This document shows positions 1 to 6,437 of a stretch of DNA of 11,630 nucleotides, piece after piece. The number at the start of each line of letters is the position of its first letter. Within the stretch, counting starts at the first letter, position 1. Under the pieces are notes generated by a model, which worked only from the letters and a program-made list of their open reading frames with translations, made no database searches and was not told the origin of the DNA. A program made the translations under genes and the position numbers. The DNA is from Acidobacteriota bacterium (GTDB lineage: Bacteria > Acidobacteriota > Aminicenantia > UBA2199): assembly GCA_028749105.1 (NCBI GenBank), contig JAQUQF010000029.1, forward strand, positions 1 through 11,630, written 5' to 3'.

Positions 1-702
1 CTCGAGGATGGGAAGACCGTGGCCATCGTCGGCGCCCTGACCGACATTTCGGAGCGAAAAAGTGCGGAGGAAGTCCAGGCCGCGGCCTTGAAGGAAAAGG
101 GGGCGCTGCTGCGCGAGTTCCAGCATCGGGTGAAAAACAGCCTGGCCATCATCACGGGGATCACCGAACTTGAAGCGAATCATTCCGCCGATCCGGCGGT
201 GCGCAAGGCGTTGGCAGCGCTCGGCGGCCGCATTCACACATTATCCGAGCTCTACACGCTGCTGTATAATTCGGAGCAGACCAGTCAGGTTTCGCTGGAT
301 CGCTACTTCGAGTTGATCAGCGAATTCGAGATGGGAGCTCACCTGGCCGGAGGCGGAAGAATCGTCCTGAAGCGGCGCCTGGCGCCGCTGGTCACGGACG
401 CCAAGCGCGCATCGACCCTCGGCCTGATCCTGAACGAGCTTCTGACGAACGCGCTGAAATACGCGTTCCCCGGCGGCCGCTCGGGCATCATCACTGTGTC
501 GTTGGCGGATGAAGGCGGCGACATGGTGCTTGAGGTCGAGGACGACGGCGTGGGGCTTCCCGCCGGGTTCGAATTGCTGAGCGCGCAAGGATTGGGCCTA
601 CAGCTGGTGATGATGCTTGCGAGCCAGCTGGGTGGATCGGTGACGTTTCGGAGTGGGAAAGGAACCGTGTTCACCGTCCGCGTGAAAAATTTGCAGACCT
701 GA
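1..702 (+). CDS. Sensor histidine kinase, HisKA_2 type, C-terminal part (5' truncated by window edge)
   Basis: The reading frame is open from base 1, so the GTG at 19 is internal and the true start lies upstream. The first residues (DGK..AIVGALTDISERK) are the end of a PAS/PAC sensory domain. A dimerisation/phosphoacceptor region follows, with the motif REFQHRVKN; the CAT at 124-126 encodes the likely phosphorylated histidine. This motif is typical of the HisKA_2 class rather than classical HisKA. The rest is a HATPase_c domain: N box LNELLTNALKYAF (about 427-465), G1 box DDGVGLP (about 541-561) and G2 box GLGLQLV (about 592-612). The protein should autophosphorylate on that histidine and pass phosphate to a response regulator, but no regulator is in the window. 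No membrane segment is visible in the part present; the sensory N-terminus is missing. The gene converges with the porin-like gene. The family call is secure; the stimulus is unknown. Confidence 0.9.
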   Translation, partial: LEDGKTVAIVGALTDISERKSAEEVQAAALKEKGALLREFQHRVKNSLAIITGITELEANHSADPAVRKALAALGGRIHTLSELYTLLYNSEQTSQVSLDRYFELISEFEMGAHLAGGGRIVLKRRLAPLVTDAKRASTLGLILNELLTNALKYAFPGGRSGIITVSLADEGGDMVLEVEDDGVGLPAGFELLSAQGLGLQLVMMLASQLGGSVTFRSGKGTVFTVRVKNLQT

Positions 703-780
703 GCAGCCCCCGGCCCAAAAGTTGGAGAGAGATTCCAGTGTTCCCGCTGCCTTTCATGAGCGGTCATCCCCGGTGCTGCC

Positions 781-800
781 GGCTTGCCTGCGGCAAGGCC
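781..800. terminator. Weak hairpin between convergent genes
   Basis: CTTGCC (783-788), a 3-base loop TGC, and GGCAAG (792-797) form a perfect 6-bp stem. It can be extended by GG (781-782) pairing with CC (799-800) around a bulged G. On the + strand it is followed by only a short T-rich stretch (TTGTT), and on the - strand by no T run. It sits 4 bases beyond the stop of the porin-like gene and about 80 bases after the kinase stop. It may end transcription from either side, but it is not a strong intrinsic terminator. Confidence 0.35.
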
Positions 801-804
801 TTGT

Positions 805-1509
805 TCAGATGGCGGCGGAGAAGCCGAACCATATCTCCGCGTCCTCGTTGATCTCGTCCAGCAGAGGGATCGTCACGTTGAGCGACGGGGTCAGCGTCAG
901 CTTGCCCAGCGTCAGCGGCACCCTGGCGTAAAGGTTGATGTCGGAAAATCCTGTCTTGTCGATATACTGCCGGCTGTTGAAGCCGATGAGCCCGCCCATT
1001 TCCAGGCTCGTTTTTTCATTCAATTTCAGCTCGCGGCTGCCACCGAGAGTAATATAGAGGCCGCTGCCCAGGTTGAGGTCGTAATAGACGGAAAGCGAAG
1101 GCGACAGCGGCAGGTCGGTGCGCGCGATGGTGGCGAACACTTCCTGGGAAGTGCTGTCCTTGAAGGTGAAATTCTCCGCCGACCAGTAGCCGTAATGGGT
1201 GAATCCGGCGGTCAGTTGCCACCCCTCCGGCATGGTGAAGTCATAGGAAACCGTGACGTCGATCTCGTCGGAGGATTTGAATTCGCTGCGCTGCGCCAGG
1301 GCAAAACTGCCCCAGAGGTTCAGCGAAAAGCCGCTCTCCCCGAGATCGAAGGTGAGCGAAGGCTGGACGGCCGCATGGTTGTCGGGAAGCAGGTCGAAGC
1401 CGCGCCAGATGTAGCGGCTGACCAGGTCAACCTGCGCGGAGACCACGCCATAGATGGGCGGCGTCGCGATCGCAAAACAGATCAGCACGGATGGAACGAT
1501 TCTGTTCAT
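805..1509 (-). CDS. Putative outer-membrane beta-barrel / porin-like protein (TIGR02001-like)
   Basis: This is a 234-residue protein with a clear signal peptide: MNR, then a hydrophobic stretch, with likely cleavage after VSA near residue 25. The mature N-terminus (VDLVSRYIWRGFD, then AVQPSLTFDL) resembles the start of the TIGR02001/TorF-type putative porins, a family of about this length. The rest is a run of short amphipathic strands with alternating aromatic and polar residues (for example WQLTAGFTHYGYW, LSVYYDLNLGSGLYITLGGS, LTLTPSLNVTIPL), as expected for a small beta-barrel of about ten strands. It probably sits in the outer membrane; its substrate cannot be told. The start at 1509 is supported by GAGG about 4 bases upstream. 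It is divergent from the M16 operon. The family name is moderately supported; an exported beta-barrel is well supported. Confidence 0.72.
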   Translation of the reverse strand: MNRIVPSVLICFAIATPPIYGVVSAQVDLVSRYIWRGFDLLPDNHAAVQPSLTFDLGESGFSLNLWGSFALAQRSEFKSSDEIDVTVSYDFTMPEGWQLTAGFTHYGYWSAENFTFKDSTSQEVFATIARTDLPLSPSLSVYYDLNLGSGLYITLGGSRELKLNEKTSLEMGGLIGFNSRQYIDKTGFSDINLYARVPLTLGKLTLTPSLNVTIPLLDEINEDAEIWFGFSAAI

Positions 1510-1556
1510 GGATCCTCGGGGCCGCGTCCGAGCGAATCGGTACTAGCCATTATCAG

Positions 1557-1565
1557 ATCATATCA
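1557..1565 (-). promoter_or_regulatory. Possible extended -10 promoter of the porin-like gene
   Basis: Read on the minus strand, the site is TGATATGAT, an extended -10 (TGn followed by TATGAT, 5 of 6 to consensus). It would start RNA near 1550 and give a leader of about 40 bases containing the GAGG site. No good -35 is visible. An overlapping alternative -10 (GATAAT, 1549-1554) also exists. This is prediction from motif match only. Confidence 0.35.
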
Positions 1566-1687
1566 TGAAAGGGAAGTGCGATATAGAACATCTCTGCGAG
1601 GCGGCCGTCAATGTCATTCGCAGCCATCAGGTTTTCAGGTGGCAACCAAATGCGGTTTTCACTTTGAGTGTAATTATTCCCTCTTTT

Positions 1688-1696
1688 TGCTACAAT
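1688..1696 (+). promoter_or_regulatory. Extended -10 promoter of the M16 operon, predicted leaderless start
   Basis: TGCTACAAT is an extended -10 element (TGn plus TACAAT, 5 of 6). The nearest -35-like hexamer (TTGAGT, 1664-1669) is 21 bases away, too far to be ideal, so recognition would rest on the TGn extension. The expected +1, seven bases after the hexamer, is 1703, exactly the A of the first ATG of the M16 gene. No Shine-Dalgarno sequence lies before that ATG. Confidence 0.5.
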
Positions 1697-1702
1697 CCAT
1701 GC

Positions 1703-3067
1703 ATGCATATCATGAGGTGGATGGCGAGGATCGTCTGGCTGTTGGCGGCCCTGGCTGCTCCGGTGCGGGCCGAGGCCGACGCACGGCCGGTCTCGACCTA
1801 TTTTGTACTGGACAACGGGCTGCAGGTGCTGATGCAGGAAAGGCACGGCCTGGGGCTGACGGCCATGACCCTGGCCATCGACCTCGGCACCAAGGATGAA
1901 ACCGACGATACCAGCGGCTACGCCCACCTTCTCGAGCACATGCTTCTTTTCGGCGCCGGTGCGGCAGGCGACAGCGATGCGCGCCTGGCGGAGCTGCGCG
2001 GCCACGGGGTCGAGACCAACGCCCACACCGACCACGACCTGATGACGTTCGAGGTCTCCTGCCCGGCCGCCGAAGGGGGCTGGGCCCTGGAGCAGATGCG
2101 GCAGACGGTTTTTTCCGGACGCCTCGATCCGGGCCGGCTGGAGGACGAGAAACGCACCATCGGCGAGGAGATCCTGCAGTTGCGCGATGACCCCGACCAT
2201 CTGGGACGGATGCTGCTCATGGAACAGCTGTTTGCCGGCCATCCGTATGGACGACCGGTTTTTGGCGACGGCAGCTCCATCCGCGCCGCCACGGTCGCGG
2301 GGCTGCAGGCCTTCTGCGCCCCGCGCCTTGTCCCCGACCGCTGCGCCCTGGCCATCTTCGGCGATTTCACCCTGGCCGAAATGGAAAAGGATGTGCGCCG
2401 CGCCTGGGGGACGCTCTCCAGGGGGACGGTGCCGGCGTCGGATGTGCCCGCGGCGGGACGCCTGGAAAAGAACATTGAGCGGCGCATCGAACTCGACCTC
2501 CAGGAGAGCCACCTGTTCATCGGCTGGCTGGCCCCCGCCTTCAACGACGAGCTGCGCCTTTCGTTCAGCCTGCTGACCCACCTGCTGGGCCGCGGCTTGA
2601 ACCCGATCATGAACAGCGTCCTGCGCGGCAACCGGCAGCTGGTCGACCGCGTCAGCATGGGCTATGTCGCCATGCGCAGCGGCGGCATGGCCGTGCTGCA
2701 CCTGACGCTGGCCGAAAAGAACCTGCGCAGCGCCAAAAGCGAAGTGGCCGCTTTCCTGAGCAATATCGGCTCTTTCCATTTCAGCCGTGAAGACGTGCCG
2801 CTCCAGTACCGCCAGGGCATGCTGGATTACCTGGAGAGCGCCAAGAACCAGATGGAGTACAACGACGGAAATTTCCGCGAATCGATTCTCAACCTCAGCG
2901 CAGGCAGCGCCCGCTTCCTGCTGCAAAACCGCAGCGCCATTGATGGCTCCTATATAGAGAGCGTGGACAAGGTGAACTCCGGCGACCTGCGCCGCGCGGC
3001 CGGAAAATTCCTTAGCGGCAAGAAATGGGCGGTGCTGGCCATCACGTCGGCCGGGAAGAAGAGATGA
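1703..3067 (+). CDS. M16-family zinc metallopeptidase, catalytic subunit, exported
   Basis: This is a 454-residue protein of the M16 (pitrilysin / mitochondrial processing peptidase) family, of the size usual for two-domain M16B proteins. A signal peptide covers about residues 1-23, with likely cleavage after VRA, so it should act in the periplasm. The inverted zinc site HLLEH lies at about residues 75-79, and the distal glutamate ligand is in the KRTIGEEI segment near 155-156, giving the normal spacing of 75-76 residues. The catalytic site is therefore intact. A second, non-catalytic M16 domain follows (about residues 250-440). An open frame runs back to 1565, but the first 46 codons are not signal-like. 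The ATG at 1703 (alternatives 1712, 1721) places the signal peptide correctly and coincides with the predicted transcription start. The gene overlaps the next M16 gene by 4 bases. The substrate is unknown; the family degrades or processes peptides. Confidence 0.88.
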   Translation: MHIMRWMARIVWLLAALAAPVRAEADARPVSTYFVLDNGLQVLMQERHGLGLTAMTLAIDLGTKDETDDTSGYAHLLEHMLLFGAGAAGDSDARLAELRGHGVETNAHTDHDLMTFEVSCPAAEGGWALEQMRQTVFSGRLDPGRLEDEKRTIGEEILQLRDDPDHLGRMLLMEQLFAGHPYGRPVFGDGSSIRAATVAGLQAFCAPRLVPDRCALAIFGDFTLAEMEKDVRRAWGTLSRGTVPASDVPAAGRLEKNIERRIELDLQESHLFIGWLAPAFNDELRLSFSLLTHLLGRGLNPIMNSVLRGNRQLVDRVSMGYVAMRSGGMAVLHLTLAEKNLRSAKSEVAAFLSNIGSFHFSREDVPLQYRQGMLDYLESAKNQMEYNDGNFRESILNLSAGSARFLLQNRSAIDGSYIESVDKVNSGDLRRAAGKFLSGKKWAVLAITSAGKKR

Positions 3068-4380
3068 TCCGGCGCGGTTTTCTCCTCCTCGCCCTGCTGC
3101 TGGCCTCTCTGCCGGCCGCTGCCGCTGCCGGGCCGGGGACAGGCTGGGCCCTGGGCGCCGAGCCAGTGGCCTTCACCCTGGACAACGGCCTGTCCGTGGT
3201 CTTGCAGCGGGACGAGGCCGCCCCCATCACGGTCGTGCAGCTGCTGGTGCGCTGCGGCGACCGGGATGACCCCCCCGGCATGCCGGGGCTGGCCTTCCTG
3301 ACCGCCCGCCTGTGTCTGGAGATCACCGAATCGTCCACGCTGCAGCGGCTAATGGACATGGGCTCGGCGTTCGCCCTCGATGTCGGCGGTGGCCATTCGC
3401 TTTTCACCGTCCGTTCGCTGAGCCGCCACCTGGAGCCCACCCTGGCCGTATTGGCCGCCATGCTGGGCGAGCCGCTTATTTCCGATCTGCGCGTCGACGG
3501 CATCAAGGAGCTGATGCGCTTCATGCAGGACATGGAGTCCGACGACCCGATGCAATTCATGCGCAAAACGGCGGCCGCCGCCTTCTTCAGCCCGCCGGCC
3601 TACGGGGCGGCGCGCTACGGCGACGCGGGGTCGCTGGAGCGCATCGGCCGCAAGGACATCCAGTCGTTCTTCCGCCTGCGCTATGTGGCCGGGAACATGA
3701 TCGCCGTGGTCATCAGCGACCTCCCCGAGGAGAAGGTCCGGCCGCTGCTCGCCCGCCAGCTGGGCCGCCTTGCCGCGGGCCCGCTGGCGGAGTCGCGGCC
3801 GGCAATGCCGCGCCGCCCGGAGCAGCCGGAAAGGACCGTCGAGCGTCGGACGTCGCAGGCCCTCGTCTCCTTCACCATGCCGCTGCCGGAATTGACGCGG
3901 AGCAGCTACGTCCGCGCTTCCCTGCTGGAGAGCTGGCTGGGCAACGGCATCGGCAGCCGGCTGTGGCCTCTGCGCAGCCGCGGCGGATTGGCCTATGGGC
4001 TGGGCGCCGAGGTGCAGCCGAATCGGGAAGCGATGCTGCTGAACGTCTACATGAAGACCGGGGCCGGGCGCGCCGGCGAAGCGCGGACGAAGCTGGCCCT
4101 GCTCCTGAAAACGGCCGGTGCGGAAGGCATCGGCTCCTCCGAGCTGGCCGCCGCCAAAGCGTATGCCAAGTCGGTGTTCCTGCGCCAGAACGAGGCGCGC
4201 GAGCCGCGGGCCGCGACCATGGCCTTCATGGAGGGGAGCGGGCTTTCCTGGCGCCTGGCCGGGGAGTTCGCCGGGCTTCTGGAGGGGGTCGGCCTCGAAG
4301 AGTTCAACGCCTTTCTGAAAGCGGCGCTGGCACCGGAGCGCTGGTTCTCCCTGCAAGTCGGGCCGCCGGCCGGCGAGTGA
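3064..4380 (+). CDS. M16-family peptidase-like protein, non-catalytic partner subunit, exported
   Basis: This is a 438-residue protein starting at the ATG of the ATGA that overlaps the stop of the upstream M16 gene, so translation is probably coupled. A signal peptide is evident (MIRR, a leucine-rich core, then an alanine-rich stretch, residues 1-22). The N-terminal M16 domain begins AFTLDNGLSVVLQRDEAAP, a typical M16 opening. At the position of the HxxEH zinc site the sequence reads FLTAR (residues 78-82, after PGLA), so both histidines and the glutamate are gone and it cannot bind catalytic zinc. The second M16 domain keeps the GLAYGLGAE motif with an upstream arginine (R..GLAY, near residues 304-311), the arginine/tyrosine pair that in M16B dimers contacts the substrate chain. 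Active-plus-inactive M16 pairs are a known heterodimer arrangement (as in MPP beta/alpha); pairing here is inferred from sequence and overlap. Confidence 0.87.
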   Translation: MIRRGFLLLALLLASLPAAAAAGPGTGWALGAEPVAFTLDNGLSVVLQRDEAAPITVVQLLVRCGDRDDPPGMPGLAFLTARLCLEITESSTLQRLMDMGSAFALDVGGGHSLFTVRSLSRHLEPTLAVLAAMLGEPLISDLRVDGIKELMRFMQDMESDDPMQFMRKTAAAAFFSPPAYGAARYGDAGSLERIGRKDIQSFFRLRYVAGNMIAVVISDLPEEKVRPLLARQLGRLAAGPLAESRPAMPRRPEQPERTVERRTSQALVSFTMPLPELTRSSYVRASLLESWLGNGIGSRLWPLRSRGGLAYGLGAEVQPNREAMLLNVYMKTGAGRAGEARTKLALLLKTAGAEGIGSSELAAAKAYAKSVFLRQNEAREPRAATMAFMEGSGLSWRLAGEFAGLLEGVGLEEFNAFLKAALAPERWFSLQVGPPAGE

Positions 4381-4393
4381 CGCTGACCGGGCC

Positions 4394-4422
4394 TTGCATA
4401 ATTCGGGGAAAAATAGTATAAA
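4394..4422 (+). promoter_or_regulatory. Predicted sigma-70 promoter of the beta-CASP gene, leaderless start
   Basis: TTGCAT (4394-4399), a 17-base spacer and TATAAA (4417-4422) make a plausible sigma-70 promoter; the -35 keeps only the TTG. The ATG begins at 4428, six bases after the -10, where +1 is expected (4428-4429). The bases just before the ATG (AAAGAAAG) contain no Shine-Dalgarno sequence at useful spacing, so the transcript should have almost no leader. Confidence 0.5.
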
Positions 4423-4427
4423 GAAAG

Positions 4428-5834
4428 ATGGCAATAAAATTATTTTCCCACGGCGCCTGCCGCGAAGTAACCGGGTCCAAGCATTTCCTCGATATCGACG
4501 GCCGCTTGCTGCAAATCGATTGCGGCATGTTCCAGGGCCGGCGTGACGAGTCCTACCACAAGAACAAGGAAATGCCTTTTGACGCCAGGGAAGTGCAGGC
4601 GCTCATTTTGACCCACGCCCATTTCGACCATTCGGGCGCCCTGCCGATCCTGGTCAAGAACGGTTTCCAGGGCAATATCTACGCCACTTCGGCCACGCGC
4701 GACATCGCCCAGATCATCCTGCTGGACAGCGCCCACATCCAGCAGAAGGACTTCGAGATCATCAAGGAAAAAGCGGCCAAGTACCCGGAGAGAAAGCTGA
4801 TCGCATACGAGCCGCTCTACAACGCCGAGGAGGCCGTCCAGCCCCTGCGTCATTTCGTCACCGTCGACTACCAGCGGAAATTCCATCCCCTGGAAGACGT
4901 GACGGCCGAGTTCTTTGACGCCGGTCACATCCTGGGCGCGGGCACCATGCACCTGACCCTGCCGGGCGGCCTGAACGTCGGTTTCAGCGGCGACCTCGGC
5001 CGCAACGGCCTGCCGATCATCCGCGACCCCGAGATCATGCCCCCCATGGATTACCTGGTCCTGGAGTCGACCTATGGCAACCGCCTGCACAAGTCGATCG
5101 GCATGGCTGGCGAGGAACTGGCCGAGCTCATCCACAAGGCCCAGGCGCGGCGCAGCAAGATCATTATTCCCGCCTTCACCATCGAGCGCACCCAGGAGCT
5201 GATCTATATCATCCACACCCTGCAGCTGGAGGGCAAGGTGCCCAGGCTGCCCATCTTCATCGACTCGCCCATGGCGGTCAACGCAACGGCCATTTTCAAG
5301 ATCCACCCCGAATGCTTCGACGAAGAGACCATCCGCCGCTTCATTAGCGTCAATGTCGACCCCTTCGGCTTCGAGAACATCCGTTACGTCGTCTCCACGG
5401 CTGAGTCCAAGGAGATCAACGCCGTCCAGGGCCCGGCCATCATCATCGCTGCCAGCGGCATGGCCGAGTCGGGGCGCATCCTGCACCACCTGATCCAGCA
5501 TATCGAGAACCCGGACAATATCATCGCCATCGTCGGCTTCATGGCCGAAAACACCCTGGGCCGCCGCCTGGCCGAACGGGCCAAAGAAGTCAGGATTTTC
5601 GGCAAGTCTTACCAGGTGAAGGCCGAGATCGCCACCCTGAATGCCTTTTCCGCCCATGCCGATTATGCCGAGACCATCGATTGGCTGAAGCACCACGACC
5701 TGCAGCGCCTGAAGAAGGTTTTCCTGGTGCACGGCGAGGCTGCGGCGCTGGAGAACCTGCAGCGCGAGCTGTTGGGCATCGGCATCCCCCAGGTGGAGAT
5801 CGTCGAATACGGCGCCGTCCACGAGCTGAACTGA
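4428..5834 (+). CDS. Metallo-beta-lactamase / beta-CASP RNase-like protein (CPSF73/YSH1-type)
   Basis: This is a 468-residue complete protein of the MBL-fold beta-CASP nuclease family, which cuts RNA (CPSF73-like) and is cytoplasmic. The MBL motifs are all present: THAHFDHSG at 62-70 (H63, H65, D67, H68), AGHILGA (H167) and SGD (D189). The beta-CASP signatures are also complete: motif A in ESTYG (E213), the IIAASGMAESGRI segment near 340, motif B in FSAHAD (H410) and motif C in VHGE (H435). Two metal ions should bind. It lacks signal peptide and KH domains, so it resembles the bacterial YSH1-like exonuclease/RNase group rather than RNase J. Its role here is probably RNA processing or turnover. 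The gene has its own promoter and is followed after 17 bases by the DUF45 gene, likely co-transcribed. The family call is secure; the precise RNA substrate is not known. Confidence 0.93.
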   Translation: MAIKLFSHGACREVTGSKHFLDIDGRLLQIDCGMFQGRRDESYHKNKEMPFDAREVQALILTHAHFDHSGALPILVKNGFQGNIYATSATRDIAQIILLDSAHIQQKDFEIIKEKAAKYPERKLIAYEPLYNAEEAVQPLRHFVTVDYQRKFHPLEDVTAEFFDAGHILGAGTMHLTLPGGLNVGFSGDLGRNGLPIIRDPEIMPPMDYLVLESTYGNRLHKSIGMAGEELAELIHKAQARRSKIIIPAFTIERTQELIYIIHTLQLEGKVPRLPIFIDSPMAVNATAIFKIHPECFDEETIRRFISVNVDPFGFENIRYVVSTAESKEINAVQGPAIIIAASGMAESGRILHHLIQHIENPDNIIAIVGFMAENTLGRRLAERAKEVRIFGKSYQVKAEIATLNAFSAHADYAETIDWLKHHDLQRLKKVFLVHGEAAALENLQRELLGIGIPQVEIVEYGAVHELN

Positions 5835-5851
5835 GGCCCGCGAACCAGTCC

Positions 5852-6388
5852 ATGGAAACCGTGAACTTGGAAGGGATCCCCTGCCAGGTGGTGCGCCGCA
5901 ACGGCCGTCGCGTGCGCATCGCCTTCCGCCAGGGCCGCCTGCGCGTGGTCCTGCCCCGCCACCTCGACCCGCTGCCGGTCATCGACCGCCACCGGCAATG
6001 GATCCTGGAGAAGCACGAATGGTTCCGGCAACAGCGCCTCCTGGCCGAGGAACTGGAGCTCATTAGCCGCTCCAACGAGGAATTCCTGGACATGGTGCGT
6101 GACTTGAGCGGCAAGTATGCCGGGGTTCTGGCAGCGAAGCCCTCGGGGATAGGTTTCCGGCGCATGAAAAGCAAGTGGGGGAGCTGCGGCGCGCAAGGGA
6201 AGATCAACCTGAACACCTGGCTGCAGGTGCTGCCCGGCGAGCTGGTCGCCTTCATCATCTTTCATGAAATGGCCCACCTCAGGGTGCGCAACCACGGCCC
6301 CGAGTTCAAGGCCCTTATCCGCTCCGAGTTCCCCCACCACCGCGACCTGGACAGGCAGCTCAAGCTCTACAGCCTGAAGATCCTATAA
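5852..6388 (+). CDS. YgjP/DUF45-like zinc metallopeptidase (M48-type)
   Basis: This is a 178-residue protein of the YgjP/DUF45 (WLM/SprT-like) metallopeptidase group. The diagnostic elements are RRMKSKWGSCG (about 103-113) and the zinc motif HEMAH at 138-142 with a third ligand histidine at about 148 (HGPEF). The N-terminal region is basic and rich in arginine, as in this family. No signal peptide or membrane segment is visible, so it is cytoplasmic. An open frame extends back into the upstream gene to a TTG at 5681. The ATG at 5852 gives the usual family N-terminus and avoids a long overlap, though no Shine-Dalgarno sequence supports it; a GTG at 5861 is a minor alternative. It lies 17 bases after the beta-CASP gene and probably shares its transcript. 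The physiological substrate of this family is poorly known. Confidence 0.85.
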   Translation: METVNLEGIPCQVVRRNGRRVRIAFRQGRLRVVLPRHLDPLPVIDRHRQWILEKHEWFRQQRLLAEELELISRSNEEFLDMVRDLSGKYAGVLAAKPSGIGFRRMKSKWGSCGAQGKINLNTWLQVLPGELVAFIIFHEMAHLRVRNHGPEFKALIRSEFPHHRDLDRQLKLYSLKIL

Positions 6389-6400
6389 ACCCGCGTCAAC

Positions 6401-6429
6401 TTGACAATATCGGGCCGAGACCGTATACT
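6401..6429 (+). promoter_or_regulatory. Near-consensus sigma-70 promoter of ftsK, leaderless or nearly so
   Basis: TTGACA (6401-6406, perfect) and TATACT (6424-6429, 5 of 6) are separated by an optimal 17 bases. The ATG of ftsK starts at 6438, nine bases after the -10, so RNA should begin at the G at 6437 or the A at 6438. No Shine-Dalgarno sequence can fit. This is the strongest promoter match in the window. Confidence 0.72.
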
Positions 6430-6437
6430 TTTGGCCG

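Noticed and set aside
1565..1702. Extended N-terminus for the first M16 protein from the ATG at 1565.
   Set aside because: The extra 46 residues would bury the signal peptide and would place the promoter inside the coding sequence. The ATG at 1703 agrees with the signal peptide and with the -10.
784..1899. Long open frame on the plus strand opposite the porin-like gene and into the M16 gene.
   Set aside because: Shadow of the real minus-strand and plus-strand genes. The composition is arginine-rich and low in structure, and it lacks any recognisable domain.
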